From the NCBI RefSeq assembly GCF_958445495.1, contig NZ_CAUCSQ010000019.1:23072-87071 (forward strand): a stretch of 64,000 bases of DNA, written 5' to 3'. Shown here piece after piece: positions 16,550 through 26,092 of the stretch. The notes under the pieces are model-generated. The model searched no databases and was not told where the DNA came from. It worked only from the letters and a program-made list of their open reading frames with translations. Made by a program: the position numbers and the translations under genes. The DNA comes from an uncultured Bacteroides sp. Its GTDB lineage: Bacteria > Bacteroidota > Bacteroidia > Bacteroidales > Bacteroidaceae. The first letter of the stretch is position 1; every line of letters starts with the position of its first letter.

Positions 16550-18103
16550 TTATAATCCGTCATTCCAATCAAGAGGTTTCTGATAGGTATATTTCTCAAA
16601 CGTACATGAACCTGCGGTATCGAACAGCCCGAAGAAGACCTCGACACGGTTTTCTACAACCGCAGTCGGCCAGTCGAACGGATTGACGCCCGGAGTCGTC
16701 GATTCATACCTGCCCCAATGTTCAGTCATATATTCACCGTCAAACCACCATTCAATCTTGACTTGTCCTTCCTTGTCATAAAGCTTCACCGTAAGGACAT
16801 GCGGTTGGGTTATATCGACATCTGTCTTATCATACTGGTCTTCCGTTCCGGGAGCCCAAGGCATGGTACGTGCATCCGCTTTCCGGGAAGGTCCCCGCAA
16901 TATGAATGAAACCTCATTCCAGGCAGGCTGAGAAGTACATAGATTGATAAAAGGATTGGCATCGCTGCTCATCGATTTGAGATAGAAGCTATAAGTGCCG
17001 AGAGGCATGTTCGGCTGCGAACATTGCATGCCTCCGCTCATGGTCGCGCCTTCACTGCCGAAGGTCACGCTACCGGACCTCGTAACCCATTTTTTACCTT
17101 CCTCTTCATCGAACGGATATTCATCCGCTATAGGCTCATAGCCCTGTTTGATACTTATCGTCTTGGAGATAGAGACTGCTCCGCTTTCAGCTACCGTTTC
17201 TATGATAATATCGGCAGTCTTGAAACTGGTATTATTATTGGAAGAGACGTCGAGTATCAACTGCCCGTCGCCGTCCTGTTCTCCGGAAGGAGAAACAATC
17301 GTGTACCAGTCATCACTTTCATTTCCTTTTCTCGCTGTCCATTTACTATTGGATTTGACTGTGAAAGAAATCTCGCCGCCCTTCGTATCGACTCTGGAAT
17401 AAGTTTCGTCGGTCTGCAGAACTATACCTTCCTGCACAATTCTGAAAGTAGCGGGCGGATCACTGATTTTCCCGTTCCGGTCTAGCAGGGTAACAACACA
17501 TTCCCGTTGCTCTCCCCCGTTCGGAGAGACAGAAAGAGTGAAAGAGCCGTCATTTTCTCCGGACGTATTGCCTGCCACCTCCAACCACTCGGCATCTTCG
17601 GGAATACTGACAGACCATTTCTGATTCGCAGCGACCTTCATGACTGCCGTTTGCGCCTCATCTTTGTTGAAGTAAACATACCGGCCCTCTTCATCCTCTT
17701 CCACATCGACCCCCGTCTCCGGAGTCAACATGAGATAAGCCGTACCTTTTTGCAACACGACGAACTGGGTTCCGACCCAATAATCGCTTTGCACGGTGAG
17801 AGTGTCAGTCCGGTCGTCCAGACTTTCATTTTCCTTGCACCTCAGCGTGACGTCAAAAATTTCTCCGGGCGCCCCCTCTTCCGGCGAAATCATACACCAG
17901 TCGCTTTTGCCGTACACCTTCCATAAATCAGTCGATTTGACTTGGAATTGATACGTTTCGGTTCCTTTTGCCGAGAATACATACTTACTTTCGGGGTTGT
18001 ATCTCAGGTCTACGCTTTTCATGTCTTGCTCGTCGTCGCACGAAGCCATAAGCAAAAGCATGCAAATGCATAGCTGGAATAAATTAAACATCTTTCTTCT
18101 CAT
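16550..18103 (-). CDS. BACON-domain lipoprotein, probable surface glycan-binding protein
   Basis: Lipoprotein signal MRRKMFNLFQLCICMLLLMASCDD (an ATG two codons upstream, 18109, also exists). Three consecutive BACON-like modules follow, each with the phrase W-x-(V/A)-x-x-x-x-x-x-W-(C/L)-x-(I/V)-x-P-x-x-G and a closing VxQ(K/E)G strand: LWKVYGKSDWCMISPEEG, KWSVSIPEDAEWLEV and KWTARKGNESDDWYTI. BACON domains are Bacteroidetes carbohydrate-associated Ig-like modules. The last 190 residues form a jelly-roll-like domain ending FGLFDTAGSCTFEKYTY. The neighbouring protein at 18140-19786 has the same architecture and a similar end (FGLDNVGQSGSSCTIESFVY), so the two are paralogues. No catalytic motif is seen. 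Glycan capture for the GH18 enzyme is inferred. Confidence 0.75.
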   Translation of the reverse strand: MRRKMFNLFQLCICMLLLMASCDDEQDMKSVDLRYNPESKYVFSAKGTETYQFQVKSTDLWKVYGKSDWCMISPEEGAPGEIFDVTLRCKENESLDDRTDTLTVQSDYWVGTQFVVLQKGTAYLMLTPETGVDVEEDEEGRYVYFNKDEAQTAVMKVAANQKWSVSIPEDAEWLEVAGNTSGENDGSFTLSVSPNGGEQRECVVTLLDRNGKISDPPATFRIVQEGIVLQTDETYSRVDTKGGEISFTVKSNSKWTARKGNESDDWYTIVSPSGEQDGDGQLILDVSSNNNTSFKTADIIIETVAESGAVSISKTISIKQGYEPIADEYPFDEEEGKKWVTRSGSVTFGSEGATMSGGMQCSQPNMPLGTYSFYLKSMSSDANPFINLCTSQPAWNEVSFILRGPSRKADARTMPWAPGTEDQYDKTDVDITQPHVLTVKLYDKEGQVKIEWWFDGEYMTEHWGRYESTTPGVNPFDWPTAVVENRVEVFFGLFDTAGSCTFEKYTYQKPLDWNDGL

Positions 18104-18139
18104 AATCATAATCTTCTTTGTTTTTAATATTGAGAATGA

Positions 18140-19786
18140 TTATTCTCCTGTTGTCTCTGCCGGTGTGTACACGAAAGATTCGATAGTGCAAGACGAACCG
18201 CTCTGGCCGACATTATCCAAACCGAAAGTAATCTGGCCTTTTCCTTTCTCGCCGGTTGCAATCTCGTCTAACAGGGTGACACCTGCAGCATCTTCCACTT
18301 TCAAAACTTTCTTATTAGCCTCATCACCATTGAAAATCCAGATAAATTCGGCATTGCTGTCATTTATTCTCTTGATTTCAAGTTGAATAGTATGCAGTTC
18401 CTTGAGGTCCTCTTCTGTCATACCGGTAGTCATGCTTGACCAATAACCGCCCGCTATCGAACCCCAATGAGCGTCAGCGCCTCCGAGAACAATACTATTT
18501 ATCGCATTATCTTTATTAAAAGGCAACAGGAGATGCCAATTTCCCTTGGCATTTGCTCCCTCTCTCTGACAGTGGATTTTAAACATAGTGCCTTCACTTA
18601 CATTTATATTGAGGTCTCTTACTTTCCAAACATAAGTTCCGTACGACCAATTATCTTTTCTAGTCTGTAACTTAACATTCGGCCATCCGTCCGATATTTT
18701 TTTAGCTGTTATGACAACTCCGCCTTTATACGTGTCATAATCAAAAACAGACTCGCATTTGCCATTATCCAATATATCAAACCCGACTTTCTGCAAAACG
18801 GATACAGTCTCACACAAAGTACCGTCAATGTAAACTCCGACTTCTACCATTCTCGGCTCTCTTGTATCCATACTGGGGGTATGTCCCAATTTTACCGTAA
18901 ATGTTCCATCATCGTTCTTTACAACTGCAGCGTTAAGTTCATCCGGATTGACCAGACCTGCTGTCCACTCGACTCCAGTATTTACTCTGAAACTCTTACT
19001 TCCTCCCGCGAAATCGACTCTTTCTTCAGTTGTATCTCCTTCTTTGGCTTCTTCCGTTATTTCCAATGTAACTCCGTCTTGTTCGAGTGTAAAAGAATGT
19101 TTATCACCTTCGGCATTCTGGACGGTAATGACGCATTCTCTCTTTACGACGCTGTTGGGAGAAACGATGATTTTTACCGTTTCTTCGGTCACAGCCTCCC
19201 CCTGGCTTTTGCTAAAGCTTACCCAGTCTAAGGAGGTACCATCTTCCGCGGAAGTTGCCGTGATTGTCCACGGATAATTCGTTGTGAGCTTCAACAAATC
19301 TTTTCCATCCTGGTTTGTACCGGCAGCTTCTATCGTCTGGTACTTATTGGGGTCAGACGGAGATTTCTCCCATAACACTTCAACATCCAATGCTCCTTTA
19401 GCTGCCTGGACAACCTTTACGACATACTCCTGCCCGGTCCCCTCTCCGCTAATCGTCAAAGTGGCTTCCCGTTGTTCCGTAGCGGGATTGGCATTCACCG
19501 TAACAACAACATCCTCGCTCAACGAGCTCACGGCGCTTGATGAGGGAGATGCAACACATACGCTTTCGTCGCTGCTGGTTATCTTCCAGGGCACATTGCC
19601 TACGACCTTAAAATAAATGTCGGACGAAGCTCCGGAACCCACCCGGTAAGTCTCCAAGGCATCGGTTTCCACTTGGGGCGCAGCCGTATTCTGGGAATCG
19701 ATATCCACTTCCGAACATCCGTTTCCTGCAAAAATCATCATCAGCAAACTCATGCTGTACAAAAAATTATAAGCAATATTTTTCAT
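18140..19786 (-). CDS. BACON-domain lipoprotein, paralogue of the downstream gene
   Basis: Signal MKNIAYNFLYSMSLLMMIFAGNGCSEVD with the lipobox Cys in GNGC. Three BACON-type modules occupy about residues 45-335 (VPWKITSSDESVCVASPSSS, YPWTITATSAEDGTSLDWV, VEWTAGLVNPDELNAAVV), each ending in a strand such as VVQAAKG or TLEQDGV. The C-terminal 210 residues form a jelly-roll-like domain (GGVVITAKKISDGWPNVKL, HWGSIAGGYW, then CTIESFVY) that matches the end of the adjacent paralogue. It lies 40 bp after SusD and 31 bp before its paralogue on the same strand. As an SGBP-like protein it probably sits on the cell surface beside the SusCD complex. Confidence 0.75.
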   Translation of the reverse strand: MKNIAYNFLYSMSLLMMIFAGNGCSEVDIDSQNTAAPQVETDALETYRVGSGASSDIYFKVVGNVPWKITSSDESVCVASPSSSAVSSLSEDVVVTVNANPATEQREATLTISGEGTGQEYVVKVVQAAKGALDVEVLWEKSPSDPNKYQTIEAAGTNQDGKDLLKLTTNYPWTITATSAEDGTSLDWVSFSKSQGEAVTEETVKIIVSPNSVVKRECVITVQNAEGDKHSFTLEQDGVTLEITEEAKEGDTTEERVDFAGGSKSFRVNTGVEWTAGLVNPDELNAAVVKNDDGTFTVKLGHTPSMDTREPRMVEVGVYIDGTLCETVSVLQKVGFDILDNGKCESVFDYDTYKGGVVITAKKISDGWPNVKLQTRKDNWSYGTYVWKVRDLNINVSEGTMFKIHCQREGANAKGNWHLLLPFNKDNAINSIVLGGADAHWGSIAGGYWSSMTTGMTEEDLKELHTIQLEIKRINDSNAEFIWIFNGDEANKKVLKVEDAAGVTLLDEIATGEKGKGQITFGLDNVGQSGSSCTIESFVYTPAETTGE

Positions 19787-19825
19787 AACTTCTATTTGTT
19801 AAATTACGTATTTGAACAGTTGAAA

Positions 19826-21505
19826 TCACCATCCTGTATTTTGAGGCAGTAGATTTCGGTTAATATACAACTCTTTCTGAGGTATGGGATACAGATTCAT
19901 GCAATCTTTCCATTCTCTTCTTTCATACAGGAACTTCTCGTATGAATACGTATCGTCATCTTTCGTTATGCTCACTCCGTATATTTCCTTTTGCGTGTCT
20001 TCTCCTATCATCCATCTTCTCACATCCCAGAAACGATGGTCTTCAAATGCAAATTCAACTCTCCATTCATTCCGGAGCCTTTCTATAAACTCATCCTTAT
20101 CCGTCGATGTCACATCCGGCATTCCGGCGTTTGCCCGGACTTGGTTCAATGCCTCCCGTGCGGACAATGTATATTGCGCATCTTTGTAGTCGGGATCACC
20201 GAAAGCCTCTACCATACTTTCCGCATAGGTGAGCAATGTCTCGGCATACCGGTAAATCACCCAGAAATGCAAAGCGGTGGTTTCCGCATTGGACGTGAAG
20301 TTGACTGTTTCCTGCAGATATTTCCGGATAAAGTATCCTGTCGGACTGCCTCCGCTAGCCAAGGGCAAGTCATCTTCCCCTCCTTCATATATGGCTAATT
20401 CGCGTCCTTTAAAGGTAGCGCCGTCATACAAGACTGTCTTAGCCAATCGGGGGTCGCGGTTCTCGTAAGGGGCAGACGGGTCGAAATCCGAATCTTCGGT
20501 AATCCAGCCGTTTTCTCCCAATGTCACGGTATATCCGTTTATCGTTTCAAAAGCATCGACCAGATTCTGCGACGGGAAAGTCGATGTTGCCGGATCGGAA
20601 CGCTTGCCATTGGTAAACTGTATCGGATAGTTGTTCAACTCAAAGCTGGAAGATGTGGGGTTCATACGGAACAATACGACTTCTTTCGAACTTACATTGT
20701 TGGGCGCTCCTTCGGGGTCCAGTTGATATTTGTTAAGATTGATAAGGCTTAAAGCCGCACCGGCAGAACGTTTCCATTTCTCCGCATCGCCAGAGGGGTT
20801 ATGCAGCTTGCTGGCGGCATACAACAATGCCTTCGATTTCACAGCCAATGCAAAACCTCTCGTGACACGTCCGGTCTCCGACTGATAAGGGTCTAACGGA
20901 AGATTGGGAGCCGCCTCGTCGCATTCTTTCACGATGAATTCGATTACTTCGCCAAACGGCGTTTTCGGCAAGGAATTGGCTTCCTCCGGCGTCATTGTAT
21001 AAAGCGGCACCGGTATATCCCCGTACCTGCGTGCCAACTCGAACAAATAGAATGCCCGAAGCAACCTCGCCTCATAGGGGTAATATTTTAACATTTGGCT
21101 CCAGCTCGAATAGTTGGTGTCATACTTATACTTCTCAATATCGAACTTCGTATAATTCTCCAGAAAATTATTGGCTGCCCTAATCCCATCGTACAGAGAC
21201 AGCATGTCATCCACAGTATTGGTAGCCGACCAGCTACCGTCATTGAAGGCTTGCACCACCGCATCGGCCTTTCCATATTCGGCGTCGTCCGAACCGCAAT
21301 CACGCATGGCTCCGCTGACTGTTCCGAAATCTTGAGGCAGATAGGTGTACACGCCGTTCATCAGGTTGTTCACCCCCGACCAACCGGAATAGATATTCTC
21401 GTCTGTATTCCTGGCGTTGGTTTCGTCAAAATCAAGAAAATCGCAGGAGGCCATCACGAATGCAGATAACGGAATCCATAAAAACGTTTTTAGTCTCATA
21501 TTCAT
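19826..21505 (-). CDS. SusD/RagB-family lipoprotein (second pair of the locus)
   Basis: Lipoprotein signal MRLKTFLWIPLSAFVMASCDF (M1 or M3 start). The N-terminal region contains NIYSGWSGVNNLMNGVYTYLP, the middle YYPYEARLLRAFYLFELARRYGDIPV (SusD N-domain), then FALAVKSKALLYAASKLHNP, and the C-terminal RYAETLLTYAESMVEAFGD with EALNQVRANAGMPD, WRVEFAFEDHRFWDVRRWMIG and LYPIPQKELYIN. The length, 559 aa, is normal. It starts 14 bp after the stop of the second SusC, so the two are translated as a pair. It forms the lid of that transporter. Glycan specificity is not readable. Confidence 0.93.
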   Translation of the reverse strand: MNMRLKTFLWIPLSAFVMASCDFLDFDETNARNTDENIYSGWSGVNNLMNGVYTYLPQDFGTVSGAMRDCGSDDAEYGKADAVVQAFNDGSWSATNTVDDMLSLYDGIRAANNFLENYTKFDIEKYKYDTNYSSWSQMLKYYPYEARLLRAFYLFELARRYGDIPVPLYTMTPEEANSLPKTPFGEVIEFIVKECDEAAPNLPLDPYQSETGRVTRGFALAVKSKALLYAASKLHNPSGDAEKWKRSAGAALSLINLNKYQLDPEGAPNNVSSKEVVLFRMNPTSSSFELNNYPIQFTNGKRSDPATSTFPSQNLVDAFETINGYTVTLGENGWITEDSDFDPSAPYENRDPRLAKTVLYDGATFKGRELAIYEGGEDDLPLASGGSPTGYFIRKYLQETVNFTSNAETTALHFWVIYRYAETLLTYAESMVEAFGDPDYKDAQYTLSAREALNQVRANAGMPDVTSTDKDEFIERLRNEWRVEFAFEDHRFWDVRRWMIGEDTQKEIYGVSITKDDDTYSYEKFLYERREWKDCMNLYPIPQKELYINRNLLPQNTGW

Positions 21506-21519
21506 CAGTCTTAAATAGT

Positions 21520-24270
21520 TTAAAATTTAACAGACAATCCTCCCCAATAACAACGTGTGGAAGGATAGACCACACCTATCGCTTCGGGGTCTGCAAACTC
21601 TATATTATCAGCAGAAAACAGGTTGGTTCCCTGAACGTACACAGTCATGCTCGTATTTTTCACCCATTTCTTGGGCAAGGTATAAGCGAGCCTCAAATTC
21701 CTCAACTTAAAATAAGAGGTGTCACGGTACCAAAGAGAGCTGCCTTGTGTATTATTCAAGCTTTTCTGGGTAGACAATACCGGCATGGTGGCAATATTCC
21801 TATTTTCGTAAGTCCAGGGGATTTCCCTGTCTAAATAGGTTCTTGTCATGGTTGCATTATCTACAAGCGGCTGATAAATAGGAGAATTCATTATATTGAC
21901 GGTCGTTCCGGCCGCACCCTGGAAATCAGCGTTTATCTCGAAGCCTTCATAGGCTAAGCGAATGGAAGCGCCGTAATACACAGGCGCCAGGCTTGTCCCG
22001 AACATGCTGACAATATCTTTGCTGTCGATAACATTGTCGCCATTCTGGTCTTTGTATTTCACATCACCGGGCTTGACATCGCTGAATGTCTGCCTGGGGC
22101 TATTGTTGATATCCAACTGCGAATCGAAAAAACCGATTGCCTCAAGACCGTAAAACTGGCCGACCGCTTTCCCTGTACGATAAAGATAATCATATTCCTG
22201 ATAACCTCTTTCGTCTTTTACGACTTCACTCTGCATATAAGAATAGTTCAATTTGATGCCATACTCAAATTTTCTTATCCGGTCGTTCCAGCTTAATGAG
22301 GCGTCGATACCTTTGTATCTATTTACACCCAGATTCTTACTGCCGGTAGTTATACCGACAACATCCGAGTTCAGGGAATTCGTATTGAGCAGAATATCGC
22401 TTCTTTCTTCATGGTAGGCATCAATGGATGCTCCTAACCGATTGCCGAAAGCTGCGAAGTCTATGCCCATCGTAACTCGTTTGGAGCGTTCGGCAGTCAA
22501 GCCGACAACAGGCAATGCGCTTTCGAAAAGCCCGGAGGCCGCTCCGGCATTGTTGCCGAAATAATAACTGCCGTCGTAAACGAAACCGCTCAACGCAAGT
22601 TCATGGCTGAGATTGCCATCCCAACCGGACAATCCGTAGGAGGCTCTGACTTTCAGCAGGTCTACCACCGGATTATCTTTCAAGAAGGATTCGTTCGACG
22701 CAATCCATGACAACGAAACGGCGGGATAGGTATTGAAATGTTCTCCTTTAGGCAAATATCCGGAACCGGAGTAACTGACTACCGCATCGACCAGGTAACG
22801 GTTATCGTATGAATAACCGGCAAGCAGAGAGGCGGACATTCGATTCACGGAGTTATTACGCCCTTGCGCCGAATAAGACCGTTGATTATAAAGCAGGTTA
22901 CCGGTCACATGGTGTAAACCGAAATTCCGTTCGTATGCAAGCTTTGCATTAAAGGTGATAGCCGTATAAATGCTCTCTCTTCCTTGGGAATAACTCAGCG
23001 TTTCCGAATTTTTCCCGTAATAGATAGGATTCGACACCAAGGTTCCGTCTCCTAGAAAACTCCCGTTGGGGTCTACATATCTGTATTCTTGGCTGGAAGC
23101 ATCTGTCATGACGCCGTTATAGTCGAACGCTACGGCCAATTCTGCCGACAGCCCTTTCGTAACGGCGTCTAATTCCTGGGTAAGCGTGAGGTCTGCGAAA
23201 AACGTCCCGAATGTTTTCCTCGTCACTCCTTTACCTTTCAACAATGCGACAGGATTGGCAAACATCGAATTGCCTCCCCATGTTCCGTCTTCTGCCTGCA
23301 CGGGGAAAGCTGCCGAAGGAGTTTTATACAGTGCATCGAATACGGTTGTGGCATCGGCTACTCCGTTGGCTTCCTGAAGCCGTGCCAACATATTCATTTT
23401 AAAATTCGTCGTCGGCGTTATTACGGCATCGATATTGGATCTGACATTCAACCTGATATCAGTCGGAGCAATGCTATAACGCGAATCTACATCTTTTCCA
23501 TTCAAAAGGCTTTCGTCATACGAATACATGGCAGCGGTATAGTACTTGAACTTGGAGGTTCCTCCCGATATGGCGACATTGAACTGGTGGTTGACAGCGG
23601 TGTTGTCGAACACTTCCCCCCACCAGTCCACATTCGGATACACATACGGGTAGTTTCCTGTTCTGAAAGCTTCGAGTTCCCGGTCCGAATATCTGGCAGC
23701 CAGACCGTCATTAGCCAAGGCCTGATTCAGCATTGTCCCGTATTCAAAAGAATTCAGAAACTGCGGATTCCTGAACTGGGTCGCTATACCGATTTGATAA
23801 TTGGTGTTTACACGCAACTTCGATTCAGCTCCTCGTTTGGTAGTGATGAGCACAACGCCGTTGGCTCCTTCCACACCGTATAGCGCAGCAGCCACAGCGT
23901 CATTCAACACACTTACAGACTCTACTTCATGGATGTTCAGCATCGATATATCCCGTTGGAAACCGTCGATTAAAACAAGCGGAGTGTACCCGTGCATTGA
24001 CAGAGATGCATGGTTGTTGCAAGGAATACCGTTTCCTTGCGAAACGTTGAGTCCCGCTATTTTTCCGAATAAGGCCTTTCCTAATTCAACCTCAGGTGAA
24101 TAGTCGAATTCAGGACTTTCTATCCTTTTACTTGACAATGCACTCTGGTTTGCCTTTTCAGTTATGTTATAACCTATGCTGATGTCTTTAACGGCTATCG
24201 AGTCCGCCTGTCGAGCCGCCGATGGTAAAGCACAAACCGTTATTATTGTGGCAAATAATATTTTTTTCAT
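21520..24270 (-). CDS. SusC/RagA-type TonB-dependent transporter, short form lacking the N-terminal carboxypeptidase-like domain
   Basis: Outer-membrane beta-barrel of 916 aa. After the signal peptide (MKKILFATIITVCALPSAARQ) the protein reaches the plug almost directly: ALFGKIAGLNVSQGNG, YTPLVLIDGFQRDISMLNIHEVESVSVLNDAVAAALYGVEGANGVVLITTKRG. The DEVVVV-type TonB-box phrase and the roughly 75-residue carboxypeptidase-regulatory-like domain, present in the other two SusC proteins of this window, are not visible. The barrel runs through typical SusC segments (NQFNVAISGGTSKFKYYTAAM-like, WDGNLSHELALSGF) to a terminal aromatic strand (GGLSVKF). It is paired with the SusD at 19826-21505. Either its energy coupling differs or the N-terminus is reduced; the gene itself is intact. 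Confidence 0.88.
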   Translation of the reverse strand: MKKILFATIITVCALPSAARQADSIAVKDISIGYNITEKANQSALSSKRIESPEFDYSPEVELGKALFGKIAGLNVSQGNGIPCNNHASLSMHGYTPLVLIDGFQRDISMLNIHEVESVSVLNDAVAAALYGVEGANGVVLITTKRGAESKLRVNTNYQIGIATQFRNPQFLNSFEYGTMLNQALANDGLAARYSDRELEAFRTGNYPYVYPNVDWWGEVFDNTAVNHQFNVAISGGTSKFKYYTAAMYSYDESLLNGKDVDSRYSIAPTDIRLNVRSNIDAVITPTTNFKMNMLARLQEANGVADATTVFDALYKTPSAAFPVQAEDGTWGGNSMFANPVALLKGKGVTRKTFGTFFADLTLTQELDAVTKGLSAELAVAFDYNGVMTDASSQEYRYVDPNGSFLGDGTLVSNPIYYGKNSETLSYSQGRESIYTAITFNAKLAYERNFGLHHVTGNLLYNQRSYSAQGRNNSVNRMSASLLAGYSYDNRYLVDAVVSYSGSGYLPKGEHFNTYPAVSLSWIASNESFLKDNPVVDLLKVRASYGLSGWDGNLSHELALSGFVYDGSYYFGNNAGAASGLFESALPVVGLTAERSKRVTMGIDFAAFGNRLGASIDAYHEERSDILLNTNSLNSDVVGITTGSKNLGVNRYKGIDASLSWNDRIRKFEYGIKLNYSYMQSEVVKDERGYQEYDYLYRTGKAVGQFYGLEAIGFFDSQLDINNSPRQTFSDVKPGDVKYKDQNGDNVIDSKDIVSMFGTSLAPVYYGASIRLAYEGFEINADFQGAAGTTVNIMNSPIYQPLVDNATMTRTYLDREIPWTYENRNIATMPVLSTQKSLNNTQGSSLWYRDTSYFKLRNLRLAYTLPKKWVKNTSMTVYVQGTNLFSADNIEFADPEAIGVVYPSTRCYWGGLSVKF

Positions 24271-24294
24271 AATTCTCCTTTTTTATCCCCGATA

Positions 24295-26082
24295 TTACCA
24301 TCCGGGATTTTGGGTCATTCCATAATTTTTATTTAACTCCGTCACAGGTATGGGGGATAGATACCATTTAGTATCCCAATTGTCGCACCAGCTTCTTTTA
24401 CTCAATTCTATCTTTTTATAAGTAAAAGAGGTAGGAGCTGTCGCTTTATCGCCCCGTGAGGACAAACCATACAGTGTTTTGGTGAAATCCGCTTTCCGCC
24501 CGTGGCGGACCAAATCATACCATCTCACCTCTTCCATACCAAGTTCCAACGCTCTTTCCCGAAGGACGGCTTCTTTGAACTCATCTTTAGACATCGTTCT
24601 ATTTATCGGCGACAAGCCCGCCCTATCACGTATTTCGTCTATGATATCATACGCCTGGGCAGTCGGTCCATCGTTCACTTCATTCAACGCTTCGGCATAA
24701 CTCAACATGACTTCAGACAGGCGAAGTATCGGCCACTGCACCGGACGATTGGCACGCTGAGAGGAATTTTGCAAAACAAACTTCATAAACAAGAAACCGC
24801 TTCCGGTCACATAACTCGGATGGTTGGTGTAAATAGGGGCTTGTGTACCGTCATAATAGGTATCTCCGGGCACTGCAACCGTTTCATACAAACGCGGGTC
24901 GCGTGCCTCCACCTTTACCCCTCCTTCTTCTTTCCAGAAAGGATCTCTATCCGAACAGTTTTCCCAATCAAAATCCGAAGGGAAATCTTCGCCGTCGCTC
25001 CAAGGGAACATGTCTACATAATTCAGGGTCGGGGCGGAATAAAACCGCTGTGACAAATACAGTGAATGTATATCTTCGCCATACCCCATACGGGAAGAGA
25101 CCAGGACTTCGGTTCCTCCTCTGTCATAATAAGCAGACCGGTAGGCTTCTCTTTTATCCTGCATGGAGTTTTTATCTACAGGCTGGGTAAGCCCGTACTC
25201 CCCGTTGGCCTTCCATTCGGTGTAAAACGCTTCTCCGGCAGCTTTTGCGGCTTCCCAACGCGCCTTTTCGTAATTTCCATAGCAGGTATATGTATCGGCT
25301 GCGGGATGATACGGCTGGTCGGAATTAAATGTCGGACTGGCGGCAAACAACAACAGGCGTAATTTCAAGCCTATCGCTCCCGCTTTGTTCATGCGTCCGT
25401 CATTGGATTCATCCCATTTCCAGGGAAGATGGGGAATGGCCTCATCCAGCAACGCCACGATTTTGTTCACGCTTTCTTCAAAAGTAAGCCGGGGAAACTG
25501 CATGGTTTCGCTTATATCGATTTCATGGTCAATCCAGCATACTCCGCCCACATTGCGCAACATATCGATGTAACTGGCAGCTATCACGGTTTTCGCTTCG
25601 GCCGCACGTTCGTTTTTCTCGTCTTCCGTCATGTCCGGGACTTCGTTTATATGGGTTATATAAGTCCATCCGTAACGTATGGCAGTCCAATCCACTTCGT
25701 CCCCCCACCGATAGGCTTCGCTTCCTTGCACTGCACTGCCCACATTCGCACTCAGCGCTCCGTTATAATATAGATTCCTGGCACCATTACTGTTGCTTTC
25801 GACGAATGATTGCGACAAATCGGTTATGTTTTCCAAGACGGTATTGCCCAACTTGTTTCTGGATGTTCCTTGGTTGTTCAGGAAAAGTCCGTAAGGAAGG
25901 CAACTGTAGACCTTTGCCAAAACGGTTTCCGAAGTTGTTCGCGACGAGAACATATCTTTTATGTCGGCGCCTTGTTTCTCCGGCTGCTGGTCTAACAAAG
26001 CATTTCCGAATTTCAAATCGGAACAACCCGTAATGGCCGAAACAGCTAGGGAAAGGCTTATTATTCGATATAATTTCTTCAT
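24295..26082 (-). CDS. SusD/RagB-family lipoprotein (first pair of the locus)
   Basis: Lipoprotein signal MKKLYRIISLSLAVSAITGCSD; 595 aa. SusD features: SSRTTSETVLAKVYSCLPYG (N-terminal helix region), EAKTVIAASYIDMLRNVGGVCWIDHEID, GAIGLKLRLLLFAASPTFNS, and C-terminal ILRLSEVMLSYAEALNEVND with DEIRDRAGLSPINR, RERALELGMEEVRWYDLVRHGRKADF and LSPIPVTELN. It starts 10 bp after the large SusC and is followed 24 bp later by the second SusC. Two SusCD pairs in one operon suggest that two products of the same glycan are imported separately. Confidence 0.93.
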   Translation of the reverse strand: MKKLYRIISLSLAVSAITGCSDLKFGNALLDQQPEKQGADIKDMFSSRTTSETVLAKVYSCLPYGLFLNNQGTSRNKLGNTVLENITDLSQSFVESNSNGARNLYYNGALSANVGSAVQGSEAYRWGDEVDWTAIRYGWTYITHINEVPDMTEDEKNERAAEAKTVIAASYIDMLRNVGGVCWIDHEIDISETMQFPRLTFEESVNKIVALLDEAIPHLPWKWDESNDGRMNKAGAIGLKLRLLLFAASPTFNSDQPYHPAADTYTCYGNYEKARWEAAKAAGEAFYTEWKANGEYGLTQPVDKNSMQDKREAYRSAYYDRGGTEVLVSSRMGYGEDIHSLYLSQRFYSAPTLNYVDMFPWSDGEDFPSDFDWENCSDRDPFWKEEGGVKVEARDPRLYETVAVPGDTYYDGTQAPIYTNHPSYVTGSGFLFMKFVLQNSSQRANRPVQWPILRLSEVMLSYAEALNEVNDGPTAQAYDIIDEIRDRAGLSPINRTMSKDEFKEAVLRERALELGMEEVRWYDLVRHGRKADFTKTLYGLSSRGDKATAPTSFTYKKIELSKRSWCDNWDTKWYLSPIPVTELNKNYGMTQNPGW

Positions 26083-26092
26083 AATCTATTAT

